NCBI GenBank assembly: GCA_002423395.1
Contig: DIVZ01000005.1
Location: 630,428 to 694,427 of the forward strand
DNA: 64,000 nt
From: Eubacteriaceae bacterium UBA6119
GTDB lineage: Bacteria > Bacillota > Clostridia > Eubacteriales > UBA1433
Direction: 5' to 3'
Below are positions 8,305 to 16,125 of the stretch, in pieces; within the stretch, counting starts at the first letter, position 1, and each line of letters begins with the position of its first letter. The notes under the pieces were generated by a model. The model did no database searches. It was not told the origin of the DNA and worked only from the letters and a program-made list of their open reading frames with translations. A program made the position numbers and the translations under genes.

Positions 8305-9264
8305 TTATACATCCCATAATGCAGTGCTCATATATTTAAGTCCGGTATCATTGGCAAGAATTATTATATTTTTGCCTTTAAGCGGACCTGCAAGCAGTTT
8401 TGCTGCCGCGGCAGCGTTGGCTCCGGTTGAATAACCGGCAAATATAGAATCTTCTGAAGATAATATTCTGCATAGATTAATTGTTTCCTCATCAGAAACT
8501 TTTACAAATCCATCAAATAAATGCTTTATATTTTCAAAAAAAGATATTTCGCGATAGTATCCTCCGCCCTGAATTATATGGGCGCCATGATATTCTTTAT
8601 CAGCGTAATATGACGCATTTTGAGGTTCGACTCCGTAACAGAGTATGTTTTTATTCTTATTCTTAAGACCCATGCATATTCCCGCACAACTGCCGCCCGT
8701 CCCGATAAAATCGGCAAAAGCGTCAATTTCACCTTTTGTCTGGGAGTATATTTCTTCGGCCGTATCAGCCATATGCGCAAGAGGATTATCTAAATTATCA
8801 AACTGCGAAGCCATAAAAGCTCCCGTATCTTTACAAATGCGTCTTGCTTCTTCTTCGGCAAGAGCAAGATCTTTTCCGCTTACTTTGCCTTTTATGCTAT
8901 CTTTTGCCTGAGGTACCAATACCACATCGGCTCCCAGCGCTTTTATCATTTTTACGCGCTCCATCGAGTTGCCTGATGACATAACAGCCGTAAAAGGATG
9001 CCCTGTTTGCTTGCAAACTATAGCAAGGGCTATACCTGTGTTTCCGCTTGTAAGCTCAACTATGGGCTGAGCAGGAGCAAGAACGCCCCGCTCATGTGCT
9101 TTATTTATAATGTTTAGCGCAATTCTGTCTTTTTTGCTTCCTCCTGGAAGAAGGTATTCGAGCTTTACATATAAGTTTCCGCTAAGTCCCAAACGCTTTA
9201 CTGTGTTTGATGCGTTTACTATCGGCGTATCTTTGATTATCTGAGTAACATTATCATATATCAT
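8305..9264 (-). CDS. Cysteine synthase family PLP enzyme
   Basis: A 319-residue fold-type II PLP enzyme. The PLP lysine is K45 in GGSKKDRIA, where CysK normally has SVKDR. The substrate loop TSGNTGIALA is at about 68-77 and the phosphate-binding GTGGS near residue 180. O-acetylserine sulfhydrylase makes cysteine from O-acetylserine and sulfide; cystathionine beta-synthase-like use of homocysteine is possible. A sulfur-related gene (metY) with an Rrf2 regulator lies at the far end of the window. It is 14 bp behind malic enzyme and probably cotranscribed. Confidence 0.88.
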   Translation of the reverse strand: MIYDNVTQIIKDTPIVNASNTVKRLGLSGNLYVKLEYLLPGGSKKDRIALNIINKAHERGVLAPAQPIVELTSGNTGIALAIVCKQTGHPFTAVMSSGNSMERVKMIKALGADVVLVPQAKDSIKGKVSGKDLALAEEEARRICKDTGAFMASQFDNLDNPLAHMADTAEEIYSQTKGEIDAFADFIGTGGSCAGICMGLKNKNKNILCYGVEPQNASYYADKEYHGAHIIQGGGYYREISFFENIKHLFDGFVKVSDEETINLCRILSSEDSIFAGYSTGANAAAAAKLLAGPLKGKNIIILANDTGLKYMSTALWDV

Positions 9265-9278
9265 TTATATAAAATCCT

Positions 9279-10421
9279 TTAATTAAGGAAAGAATCAGCA
9301 ACCGTGTCGCATACATAATCGCAGAACGCATTGGGAATTATATGCCTAAAATCAAGCTCATTTTCTTTGACGCAGGATGCGATTGCGTATGATGCTTTTT
9401 TCATCATTTCGGGAGTTATTTTTTTAATGCCGTATTTTAGCACGCCTTTGAATATGCCGGGATAGGCCAGCACATTGTTAACCTGATTGTCAAAGTCGCT
9501 TCGGCCTGTCGCCACAATTTTAGCGCCTGCGGCATAAGCGTCCTGCGGAAGTATTTCCGGCTCGGGATTCGCAAGAGCGAAAATTATACTGTCTCTATTC
9601 ATTGATTCTATCATATCTTTAGTAAGCAGTTTTGGCTTGGAAAGTCCGATAAAAACGTCTCTGTTTTTAACTGCGTTAGATAAATATCCATCAATATTTG
9701 CAAGGTTGGTAACAGAAGCAATTTCTTTTTTGCTTTCATTAAGGTCTTTTCTGTTATTTGAAATGATGCCTTTGCTGTCGCATATTATTATATCTTTTAT
9801 ACCGGCATACAAAAGAAGTTTAGCAGTAGATATACCGGCAGCTCCGGCGCCGTTTATAACGATTTTAAGTTCGTTTAAATCTTTATTCATCAGCTTTGCC
9901 GAATTAATAAGTCCTGCTAGAGTAATTATTGCAGTGCCATGCTGATCGTCATGAAAGACAGGGATGTCAAGTTCATCTATAAGGCGGCGCTCTATTTCAA
10001 AGCATCTAGGAGCCGAAATATCTTCTAAATTAATCGCTCCGAATGAAGCGCAGATATTTTTTACTATGTTTATTATTTCTTCCGTATCTTGTGAATCTAT
10101 GCAAATAGGGAACGCGTTTAAGCCTGCGAAACGCTTTAAAAGCAAAGCTTTTCCTTCCATTACGGGAAGGGAAGCGTACGAGCCTATATTGCCCAGCCCA
10201 AGCACAGCCGAGCCGTCTGTTATTATAGCGATGGTATTTGCTTTAATGGTATATTTATATACTTCTTCTTTGTTTTCGTGAATTTTAAGACAAGGACCTG
10301 CAACTCCCGGAGAATATACAAGCGAAAGCTCATCGGTATTGTTTGCGCTGATTTTCATTTCCGTTGCAATTTTGCCGCCGAGCTGTTCGTGCAGTAGTAA
10401 TGATTTTTCAAAAATATCCAT
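9279..10421 (-). CDS. Malic enzyme, short NAD(P)-dependent form
   Basis: A 380-residue enzyme that oxidatively decarboxylates malate to pyruvate. Visible motifs: YSPGVAGPC (36-44), TDGSAVLGLGNIG (about 69-81), metal-site segment FHDDQHGTA (about 155-163) and the NAD(P) Rossmann motif INGAGAAGIS. It lacks the phosphotransacetylase domain of long MaeB proteins. The nucleotide preference (NAD or NADP) is not clear by eye. It sits between the carbonic anhydrase-like gene and cysteine synthase; CO2 release next to a carbonic anhydrase is a reasonable functional link. Confidence 0.93.
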   Translation of the reverse strand: MDIFEKSLLLHEQLGGKIATEMKISANNTDELSLVYSPGVAGPCLKIHENKEEVYKYTIKANTIAIITDGSAVLGLGNIGSYASLPVMEGKALLLKRFAGLNAFPICIDSQDTEEIINIVKNICASFGAINLEDISAPRCFEIERRLIDELDIPVFHDDQHGTAIITLAGLINSAKLMNKDLNELKIVINGAGAAGISTAKLLLYAGIKDIIICDSKGIISNNRKDLNESKKEIASVTNLANIDGYLSNAVKNRDVFIGLSKPKLLTKDMIESMNRDSIIFALANPEPEILPQDAYAAGAKIVATGRSDFDNQVNNVLAYPGIFKGVLKYGIKKITPEMMKKASYAIASCVKENELDFRHIIPNAFCDYVCDTVADSFLN

Positions 10422-10494
10422 AAATTTTACAGTCCTTTTTGTACAATATGCTAAATTATATACTTTGGTTAAAAAAAAAACAATGTTTTTATAA

Positions 10495-10525
10495 ACAAAA
10501 GAGTATTAATTTAAAATCAATACTC
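10495..10525 (-). terminator. Weak terminator after carbonic anhydrase-like gene
   Basis: Minus strand: 7-bp stem GAGTATT/AATACTC with an 11-base loop, then TTTTG. The short T-run suggests partial read-through into malic enzyme. Confidence 0.45.
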
Positions 10526-10555
10526 TGCAGTAAAAATGTTAATTATATGTATCGT

Positions 10556-10951
10556 TTATTCGGCCGTATAAATTATTTCTACAGTTTTAAAATCTTTATC
10601 GATCCACAGTCCTATTACTTTTTTATCGGGGTATTTAGCTTTTATAAGTTTCCCAGCGTTAGCAGTTTGTATGTCCTGAGTTTCTTTATTTACAGGATTT
10701 CCTGCGCAGTCGTAATGACCTGCTACCGCTATAACATCAGAGCCATGCGAAAAAACGGAGACATCCACTCTTTTAAAAGTATTTTCGACAATCAGTTTAA
10801 GGTTGTTTTCCGAAAGAATCTTATTGGGTCCTGGCTCTGTTATGACATCGACATAATCGACAATAAAAGTTTTTTTCATAAATTCGTTTCCCGCGTCCTG
10901 AACGCGCCCGTCCATGCATGTTATTAATGTAGCAAATTTTCCGTGAGACAT
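10556..10951 (-). CDS. Beta-class carbonic anhydrase-like protein
   Basis: A compact 131-residue protein with the zinc-site pattern of beta-carbonic anhydrases: C12-x-D-x-R (CMDGR) and H79-x-x-C82 (GHYDC). It is much shorter than canonical enzymes (~200 residues) and belongs to a small clostridial class with the TEPGPNKIL segment after the first strand. Whether it hydrates CO2 is inferred. ATG 10951 is preferred over GTG 10960 because GGAAGG lies 8 nt before it. It is followed by a weak terminator and preceded 24 bp away by the PHP phosphatase gene. Confidence 0.75.
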   Translation of the reverse strand: MSHGKFATLITCMDGRVQDAGNEFMKKTFIVDYVDVITEPGPNKILSENNLKLIVENTFKRVDVSVFSHGSDVIAVAGHYDCAGNPVNKETQDIQTANAGKLIKAKYPDKKVIGLWIDKDFKTVEIIYTAE

Positions 10952-10974
10952 TATTATCACCTTCCGTATATAAA

Positions 10975-11694
10975 TTAAATGTGCTTTTCGTTCTTTTTTA
11001 AAATATCGAAAAATAAATCGGGTTTATCATTTATTAAAAGTTCCTCAGGGAACGCAAATTCTTTTAAAATGCCGGCTACAGTTGAAAATTCGCCGACATC
11101 CATTGAAAAATGCGCATCAGAGCCAAACGCCGCTAAACAGTTATACTTTTTGCAGCATTCAGCCATTTTAACCATATTATGCTCACCGCCTCTTCGCACA
11201 CCGTGCAATGAGCCGTTATTAAATTCTATTAATGTATTAGTCTGCGCGGCTTTCTTGATGACCGCGTCGTAATCAATATTAAAAAAAGGAGTATCAATAT
11301 GACCCAGCATATCAATAAAAGGGTTATCCAGCAGATTAAGTAAAGCCTGTGTTTCGCTGTTTTCTTTGCCTGGACGGAATGTATGCTTGTGCAAAGAAGC
11401 GATTACAAATTTTATCGCTTTTTTGGAAAGATTGTCAATATCCGTGCTGCCATGTTCATCTGTTATGTTTGCCTCAATTCCTGCGAGCACTCTAACGTCG
11501 TTAATTACCTGCGGTATCCTGTGCAGTTCGGCGTAAAACCAATCGGGCGGAGCATACGGCATTTTCGGACCGTGTTCCGTAAAACATAAAATCTCTATTC
11601 CTTTAGAAGCCGCTGCCGCGACATTTTCTTCAAGCGTTGAAAACGCGTGATTGCAAGCTAGTGTGTGAGTGTGTGTATCGATGAGATATTTCAT
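10975..11694 (-). CDS. PHP-domain phosphatase, YcdX family
   Basis: A 239-residue polymerase/histidinol-phosphatase (PHP) fold. The metal ligands are recognisable as HTHT (residues 8-11), the FTEHG and GIEAN segments, ASLHKH, GHIDTP and the final GSDAH. YcdX-type proteins use a trinuclear metal centre to remove phosphate from small substrates that are not well defined. It lies 13 bp after hprK, so cotranscription with the carbon-regulation gene is likely. Confidence 0.88.
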   Translation of the reverse strand: MKYLIDTHTHTLACNHAFSTLEENVAAAASKGIEILCFTEHGPKMPYAPPDWFYAELHRIPQVINDVRVLAGIEANITDEHGSTDIDNLSKKAIKFVIASLHKHTFRPGKENSETQALLNLLDNPFIDMLGHIDTPFFNIDYDAVIKKAAQTNTLIEFNNGSLHGVRRGGEHNMVKMAECCKKYNCLAAFGSDAHFSMDVGEFSTVAGILKEFAFPEELLINDKPDLFFDILKKNEKHI

Positions 11695-11707
11695 TTAAGC
11701 CTCTTTA

Positions 11708-12604
11708 TTATTTATCGAAAATCGACATAAAATCATTTGTAAAATCAAAGCCCATATACAATGCCCTTGTGCGTATAGCTGCGGTTTCAATAAGCACAGC
11801 TATATTGCGCCCCACTGATACTGGTATTTTATATACAGGGATATTTGTTCCCAAAATTTCTTCAAACTCAAGCCTGTCGCCTAATCTGTCGTAATTGTCT
11901 TCATCATCCATAGGAACAAGGTCTACTATCATATCAAGGTCTTTTCTTATCCTTATGCAGCTTACGCCAAACAGCACTTTAACGTCAATTATTCCCAGCC
12001 CTCTTATTTCCATAAAATAAGTGCCTTCTTTCATGCATGAGCCTATGAGATTTCCGTCAGTTGTTTTTACTACTTTTACTAAGTCGTCTGCTACAAATCT
12101 TCCGCCTCGCTTTAAAATTTCGAGCGCAGTTTCGCTTTTGCCAATTCCGCTTATGCCGCGTATAAGCACGCCAACTCCGTATACTTCCATCATTACTCCG
12201 TGAACACCAACCCATTGATAATTGGTATAGCTAAGGTATGTTGACAGCTTAAATATAAGTGAAAAAGCATCGGCGGATGAGGAAAGCAGTATGCAGTTTT
12301 TTTCTTTGCAAATATTTATAAGAAAATCGACATTGCGGATATTATCGCTTATTATAAGCGCGGGAATGTTATGTTCTATTAATGTTATTACAGATTTTTC
12401 CCGCGCATCTTTTTTTTGACTCATTAAATATGCGTATTCTTCCTTGCCTATTACGCATATATGCTCGGCATTGAAATTATCATAAAAGCCGGTAAGCTGA
12501 AGGCCGCACCTTCTGGCGTTTGTCTGAGTTACTGTAATATCATCATTGCCTGCGCTGTTTAAAATTTTTAAATTGTTGTTTTCACAAAACATGATTAAAT
12601 TCAT
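11708..12604 (-). CDS. hprK: HPr kinase/phosphorylase
   Basis: A 298-residue bifunctional enzyme that phosphorylates and dephosphorylates HPr on Ser46, and so controls CcpA-mediated carbon repression and sugar PTS flow. The N-terminal Rossmann-like domain is at about 1-130. The Walker A loop GISGIGKSE is in the C-terminal kinase domain (about 150-160), followed by RFVADDLV and the signature EIRGLGIIDV. Length fits the family (~310). First gene of the minus-strand run to 8065; the divergent small gene starts 156 bp away. Confidence 0.96.
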   Translation of the reverse strand: MNLIMFCENNNLKILNSAGNDDITVTQTNARRCGLQLTGFYDNFNAEHICVIGKEEYAYLMSQKKDAREKSVITLIEHNIPALIISDNIRNVDFLINICKEKNCILLSSSADAFSLIFKLSTYLSYTNYQWVGVHGVMMEVYGVGVLIRGISGIGKSETALEILKRGGRFVADDLVKVVKTTDGNLIGSCMKEGTYFMEIRGLGIIDVKVLFGVSCIRIRKDLDMIVDLVPMDDEDNYDRLGDRLEFEEILGTNIPVYKIPVSVGRNIAVLIETAAIRTRALYMGFDFTNDFMSIFDK

Positions 12605-12759
12605 TGCTAATACCTCTTTTTTGAATTATATATTATTTATGCGCGCAAATAAACAGTTTTAATTGCATTTTAAGAACATTTGCCTATTAAATTGCTTGAT
12701 AAAGGCTTTTTTTTATGATAATATTTATTCAACGTTTTTTTCAATGGGGAGGTTGGATA

Positions 12760-12942
12760 ATGAAATACATCGTAGAAAGAGACTTGTTTATGAGCAAACT
12801 CAGAAGCTTTATTAACGAAAAAGCTGAAGAAGGCTATGAACTTGTAGAAGTTTTTGTGTCGGAAGAGGATATAAAAAGAGGGGCGGATTGGGAATCTTGC
12901 AGAGCGAGCAAGGTAACAGTTATTATGAAAAAGGCAGATTAA
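12760..12942 (+). CDS. Small hypothetical protein
   Basis: A 60-residue, highly charged protein (MKYIVERDLFMSKLRSFINE...), probably a beta-alpha-beta fragment ending in a strand, with a faint likeness to the DUF4177 pattern of short proteins. The frame is open from 12715, but ATG 12760 has a very strong ribosome site, GGGGAGGT (12746-12753), and is the likely start. It has its own terminator at 12961, so it forms a monocistronic unit between hprK and nrdR. Function unknown. Confidence 0.7.
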   Translation: MKYIVERDLFMSKLRSFINEKAEEGYELVEVFVSEEDIKRGADWESCRASKVTVIMKKAD

Positions 12943-12960
12943 CATTAATATATAAATTAA

Positions 12961-12982
12961 AAGGCCATAAAGGTCTTTTTTT
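12961..12982 (+). terminator. Intrinsic terminator
   Basis: Six-bp stem AAGGCC/GGTCTT (one G-T pair), loop ATAAA, then a T-run. Ends the small gene. Confidence 0.7.
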
Positions 12983-13056
12983 ATTGCGCGGTTTTAATAT
13001 AACGATAAAAAATGCAAATAATATTATAAAAAATATTTCGTCACAAATTAATTTAA

Positions 13057-13085
13057 TAGACAAATTATTACTGGTAATATATAAT
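13057..13085 (+). promoter_or_regulatory. Probable nrdR promoter
   Basis: TAGACA (13057-13062), 17-bp spacer, TATAAT (13080-13085). The start would lie only a few bases before the GGAGGTGG ribosome site (13098-13105). Confidence 0.6.
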
Positions 13086-13109
13086 TTCTATATTATTGGA
13101 GGTGGTCTT

Positions 13110-13580
13110 ATGAGATGCCCATTTTGCAGTTATGAAGAAAGTAAAGTAATTGATTCAAGGCCTGCCGAAAACGGAACTATTGTAAGACGGCGAAGGGAAT
13201 GTATTGAATGCAAAAGAAGGTTTACTACGTATGAAAAACTGGAAGCCGTTCCTTTAGTCGTAATTAAGAAAAGCGGAGAGAGACAAACGTTTGACAGAAG
13301 CAAAATACTTTCGGGCGTTTTAAAAGCGTGCGAAAAAAGACCGGTATCTGCAGATACCATAGAAAATTTAATAGACATAATTGAATACAAAATATTAACA
13401 ACTTATGATAAAGAAGTTCAGTCCAAAGACATAGGCGAAATTGTAATGGAAGAGATGAGAAAAATTGACGAGATAGCGTACGTACGCTTTGCTTCCGTTT
13501 ACAGGCAGTTTAAAGACTTGAACACTTTTATGGACGAACTTAAAATAATTCTTGACGAAAATAAGGAGACAAAACTGTGA
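13110..13580 (+). CDS. nrdR: Transcriptional repressor NrdR
   Basis: A 156-residue regulator of ribonucleotide reductase genes. The N-terminal zinc ribbon shows two CxxC pairs (CPFC, residues 3-6, and CIEC near 31-34), with the family string SKVIDSR and RRRRECIEC. An ATP-cone domain follows (from about VIKKSGERQTFDRSK). NrdR senses ATP/dATP and represses nrd operons through NrdR boxes; no such box or nrd gene is in this window. The frame is open upstream to 12888, but ATG 13110 has GGAGGTGG and matches the universal MRCPFC start. Its stop overlaps the Nudix start. Confidence 0.97.
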   Translation: MRCPFCSYEESKVIDSRPAENGTIVRRRRECIECKRRFTTYEKLEAVPLVVIKKSGERQTFDRSKILSGVLKACEKRPVSADTIENLIDIIEYKILTTYDKEVQSKDIGEIVMEEMRKIDEIAYVRFASVYRQFKDLNTFMDELKIILDENKETKL

Positions 13581-14110
13581 ACTCAGCGGAAAAAACAATT
13601 TCGAGCACTTTAATATACGAAGGCAAAAACATAAAACTCGTAAAAGAAGAAATAGTAACTCCGGACGGGCATAAAAGCGTGAGGGATATTGTAAGGCATA
13701 AGGGAGCCTGCGCAATACTTGCAAAAGCCGAAGGAAAATTAATATTCATAAAACAATACCGCAAAGCGCTTGATAAAGTAATATACGAGCTGCCTGCGGG
13801 ATGCATTGAAAAAGGCGAAGACATCACATTATGCGCATCTCGTGAGCTGAACGAAGAGACGGGATATGAAGCGGATAAGCTTACGCTTTTATCAAGCGTA
13901 TACACTACGCCCGGATTTTCAGACGAGATAATTCATATATTTTATGCAGAAAACACAAAAAAAGCTGAAGTGAAAAAAGACGCCGACGTTGACGAATATA
14001 TAGACGTGCTTTTAATAGATGAAGCGGAAGTTGAGAGAATGATAATTGAAGGCGAAATAGTGGACTCTAAAACAATATGCGCGCTTTATTTATATAAAAA
14101 CAAGAAATAA
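13577..14110 (+). CDS. Nudix hydrolase, ADP-ribose pyrophosphatase-like
   Basis: A 177-residue Nudix enzyme. The Nudix box is present as GCIEKGEDITLCASRELNEE followed by TGY (about residues 74-96). The upstream RQ-like segment FIKQYRKALDKVIYELPAG matches ADP-ribose pyrophosphatases (NudF/YqkG), which cut ADP-ribose to AMP and ribose 5-phosphate. The start is GTG 13577, overlapping the nrdR stop by 4 nt, so it is translationally coupled to nrdR. Closed by a terminator at 14132. Confidence 0.9.
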   Translation: MNSAEKTISSTLIYEGKNIKLVKEEIVTPDGHKSVRDIVRHKGACAILAKAEGKLIFIKQYRKALDKVIYELPAGCIEKGEDITLCASRELNEETGYEADKLTLLSSVYTTPGFSDEIIHIFYAENTKKAEVKKDADVDEYIDVLLIDEAEVERMIIEGEIVDSKTICALYLYKNKK

Positions 14111-14131
14111 ATTATAGACAAACATTTAAGC

Positions 14132-14158
14132 AAAGACAGCGGAAAGCTGTCTTTTATA
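14132..14158 (+). terminator. Intrinsic terminator
   Basis: Nine-bp stem AAAGACAGC/GCTGTCTTT, loop GGAAA, followed by a short T-rich tail (TATATT). Ends the nrdR-Nudix unit. Confidence 0.75.
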
Positions 14159-14175
14159 TTTATGGGGGCTGTTAA

Positions 14176-14817
14176 ATGAAAAAAGCTGTAAAAATAATAT
14201 TGATTGTTCTTATAATTTGTATTTCGCTTTGCTTTGCTCCAAGCTTTTTCGAAGATGACTCTTGGCTTTATGAAGAAGAAATGATAGACACAGTTAAAAG
14301 CAATACAGAGCTGCTTAATAAAGTGCCTAATCAAATTAAAAATATAGAAGAAACACGATTTTATGTTTACGCGTCAAAGATTAGCAATACTATTAATCTT
14401 TCAATAACAAAGACAGCTATAAAAAACTATGTATTATGCGCTCTCGTTAATGCGGATGAGGGTAAAAGATACTATTTTAAAATATTAAAAAGCGAAGCGC
14501 TATACAATGTTTTAGAATTACACGGAATACGAAGCGTTGAAAAGCATTACTCACAGAGCGGACGTTCAAGCATAATATTTGATTGCGGCAGTTCAAGCGT
14601 GATGTACTATTTTGGATTTTATTATACTGAAGATAATGAACCCACATGCTATAAGGGTGAAGATATGGAGTTTATGCATTATAAAAATAGGTGGATTTGG
14701 TCAGAATCAGAAGATCCTAAAAATACTTACAGCACTTTGTTTGCTGATGATTTAATGAATATTTACATTACCGAGAGAATTTGTGATAATTGGTTTTATT
14801 TTGTAATGCGCACGTAG
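14176..14817 (+). CDS. Secreted/membrane-tethered protein, tandem paralogue 1
   Basis: A 213-residue protein with an N-terminal hydrophobic segment (MKKAVKIILIVLIICISLCF). Unlike its neighbour it lacks a proper lipobox (ISLC has Leu just before Cys), so it may stay anchored by the helix. The rest aligns by eye with the next gene: EALYNVLELHGIRSVEKHYS, then the SGRSSIIFDCGSS segment, GFYYTEDN, HYKNRW and a final NIYITERICDNWFYF. No named family recognised; the shared C-terminal region suggests a small compact extracellular domain. Confidence 0.75.
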   Translation: MKKAVKIILIVLIICISLCFAPSFFEDDSWLYEEEMIDTVKSNTELLNKVPNQIKNIEETRFYVYASKISNTINLSITKTAIKNYVLCALVNADEGKRYYFKILKSEALYNVLELHGIRSVEKHYSQSGRSSIIFDCGSSSVMYYFGFYYTEDNEPTCYKGEDMEFMHYKNRWIWSESEDPKNTYSTLFADDLMNIYITERICDNWFYFVMRT

Positions 14818-14842
14818 TTAAAAAGAAATAGAGGGTAGTTAA

Positions 14843-15493
14843 ATGAAAAAAGCTTTAAAAATAATATTAATTACACTTATTGTTTGTATTTCGATTAGTT
14901 TGTCTTCATGCTTTTTTGGTGGAACTGTTGTTTGGATTTCAAAAGAAGAAATAATTGATATAGTAACACAAAATATCGAATTGCTGAATGAAGCTCCTAA
15001 TGAAATAAAAAGCATAGATAATTCTTCGTTTTATTTAAAAGCCACAAATAAAGAGCAAATAGATTATGTCTCCATATCGCTTGCGCCTGTTTATAACAGG
15101 GTATCGGTAAGTCTGATTGATGATAATTCGGAAAAGAAAAATATAACTAAAATAATTAAAAGCAAAGCATTGTTTAAGGTTTTGAAAATAGAAGGCATAA
15201 ACGCAATTGAAAGATACTATTCAAGCAGCGGAAGAACGTGCATTTTATTTGACTGCGGCGGTTCGGGTATAGGTTATTATTACGGTTTTTATTATACAGA
15301 AGATAACCAGCCTATTGGATGGAAAGGCAAAGACGTAAGTTTTAATCAATATAAAAACAGATGGATATATTCAGAAGCAAAGGATACTGAGATAACTGAC
15401 AGTAGTTATAATCATTTGTTTTCTGATAATGTCAATATATACATAACAGAGAGAATAACGGATAACTGGTTTTATTTTGAGATGCGTGATTAA
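14843..15493 (+). CDS. Putative lipoprotein, tandem paralogue 2
   Basis: A 216-residue lipoprotein. The signal peptide ends in a good lipobox LSSC near residue 24. The domain is shared with the preceding gene: SKALFKVLKIEGINAIERYY, SGRTCILFDCGGS, GFYYTEDN, QYKNRW, NIYITERITDNWFYFEM. The two genes sit 25 bp apart with near-identical starts (GTTAAATGAAAAAAGCT), which shows a local tandem duplication. The protein would be tethered to the outer face of the membrane. Function unknown. Confidence 0.78.
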   Translation: MKKALKIILITLIVCISISLSSCFFGGTVVWISKEEIIDIVTQNIELLNEAPNEIKSIDNSSFYLKATNKEQIDYVSISLAPVYNRVSVSLIDDNSEKKNITKIIKSKALFKVLKIEGINAIERYYSSSGRTCILFDCGGSGIGYYYGFYYTEDNQPIGWKGKDVSFNQYKNRWIYSEAKDTEITDSSYNHLFSDNVNIYITERITDNWFYFEMRD

Positions 15494-15549
15494 CAGAGAA
15501 GAAGTAAGGGATAGTTAAAATAAAAAAAACCAATTATCGGAGAAAGGTT

Positions 15550-15963
15550 ATGAAATCAAGAAAACCTATTATTATTGTGATTTTAATTATACTGTTATGT
15601 TTGTCTGCATCATGCATGGCTTCTTCTAATACACGTGACAATAAAAATCCCATAGCCAAAAAACAAATGACGGAAATTACGTCAGAGTGGGCAAGGCTTG
15701 CGCCGATACCGGACTTGAAAACTGAATATAATATATATACGGAAGGAAATTCTTTTACAAGAAGCTTTAAATCGAGTTTCTATCTTCCCAAAGCCGACTT
15801 GGAAAAGTGGATAAAACAGTCCACGGGTTTATGCGATGCTGAAATTGAAGTAATAGACAATACAAAAAAATATACAATTAAGCCCGGCGGCGGAGCGCAA
15901 TATGCCGAGGTTGTTATTGATTTTAAAAAATGCTATGTAGAAATATATGTTTGCTGGAGTTAA
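15550..15963 (+). CDS. Small putative lipoprotein
   Basis: A 137-residue protein with a lipoprotein signal (lipobox LSASC near residue 22), not homologous by eye to the two genes before it. The mature part holds a FYLPKADLEKWIKQS helix and a C-terminal beta segment. The ribosome site GGAGAAAGG precedes the ATG. It sits in a cluster of three exported proteins and is closed by a terminator. Function unknown. Confidence 0.7.
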   Translation: MKSRKPIIIVILIILLCLSASCMASSNTRDNKNPIAKKQMTEITSEWARLAPIPDLKTEYNIYTEGNSFTRSFKSSFYLPKADLEKWIKQSTGLCDAEIEVIDNTKKYTIKPGGGAQYAEVVIDFKKCYVEIYVCWS

Positions 15964-15985
15964 TTTATCAGATTAATATAAAAGC

Positions 15986-16010
15986 GCAGGGAAGATGCTC
16001 TGCTTTTTTT
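15986..16010 (+). terminator. Intrinsic terminator
   Basis: Six-bp stem GCAGGG/CTCTGC with one G-T pair, loop AAGATG, then seven Ts. Closes the three-gene exported-protein cluster. Confidence 0.8.
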
Positions 16011-16056
16011 ATATCATTAAAATCTAATAAAACCATACAGCTTATTTAGTTTGCAC

Positions 16057-16085
16057 TTGACATAAATAAAATAATTATATTTAAT
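16057..16085 (+). promoter_or_regulatory. Probable promoter of the NhaC-type antiporter gene
   Basis: TTGACA (16057-16062), 17-bp spacer, TTTAAT (16080-16085), about 40 bp before the start. Confidence 0.6.
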
Positions 16086-16125
16086 TCATTTAAAGTTTTA
16101 TTTTCATCTGAGGCTAAATACATAT

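Noticed and set aside
10439..10927. Plus-strand 162-codon frame
   Set aside because: Antisense shadow of the carbonic anhydrase-like gene and its terminator; no ribosome site and very odd composition.
12888..13109. N-terminal extension of NrdR
   Set aside because: The open frame continues upstream, but ATG 13110 has a strong GGAGGTGG site, a promoter precedes it, and NrdR proteins begin MRCPFC.
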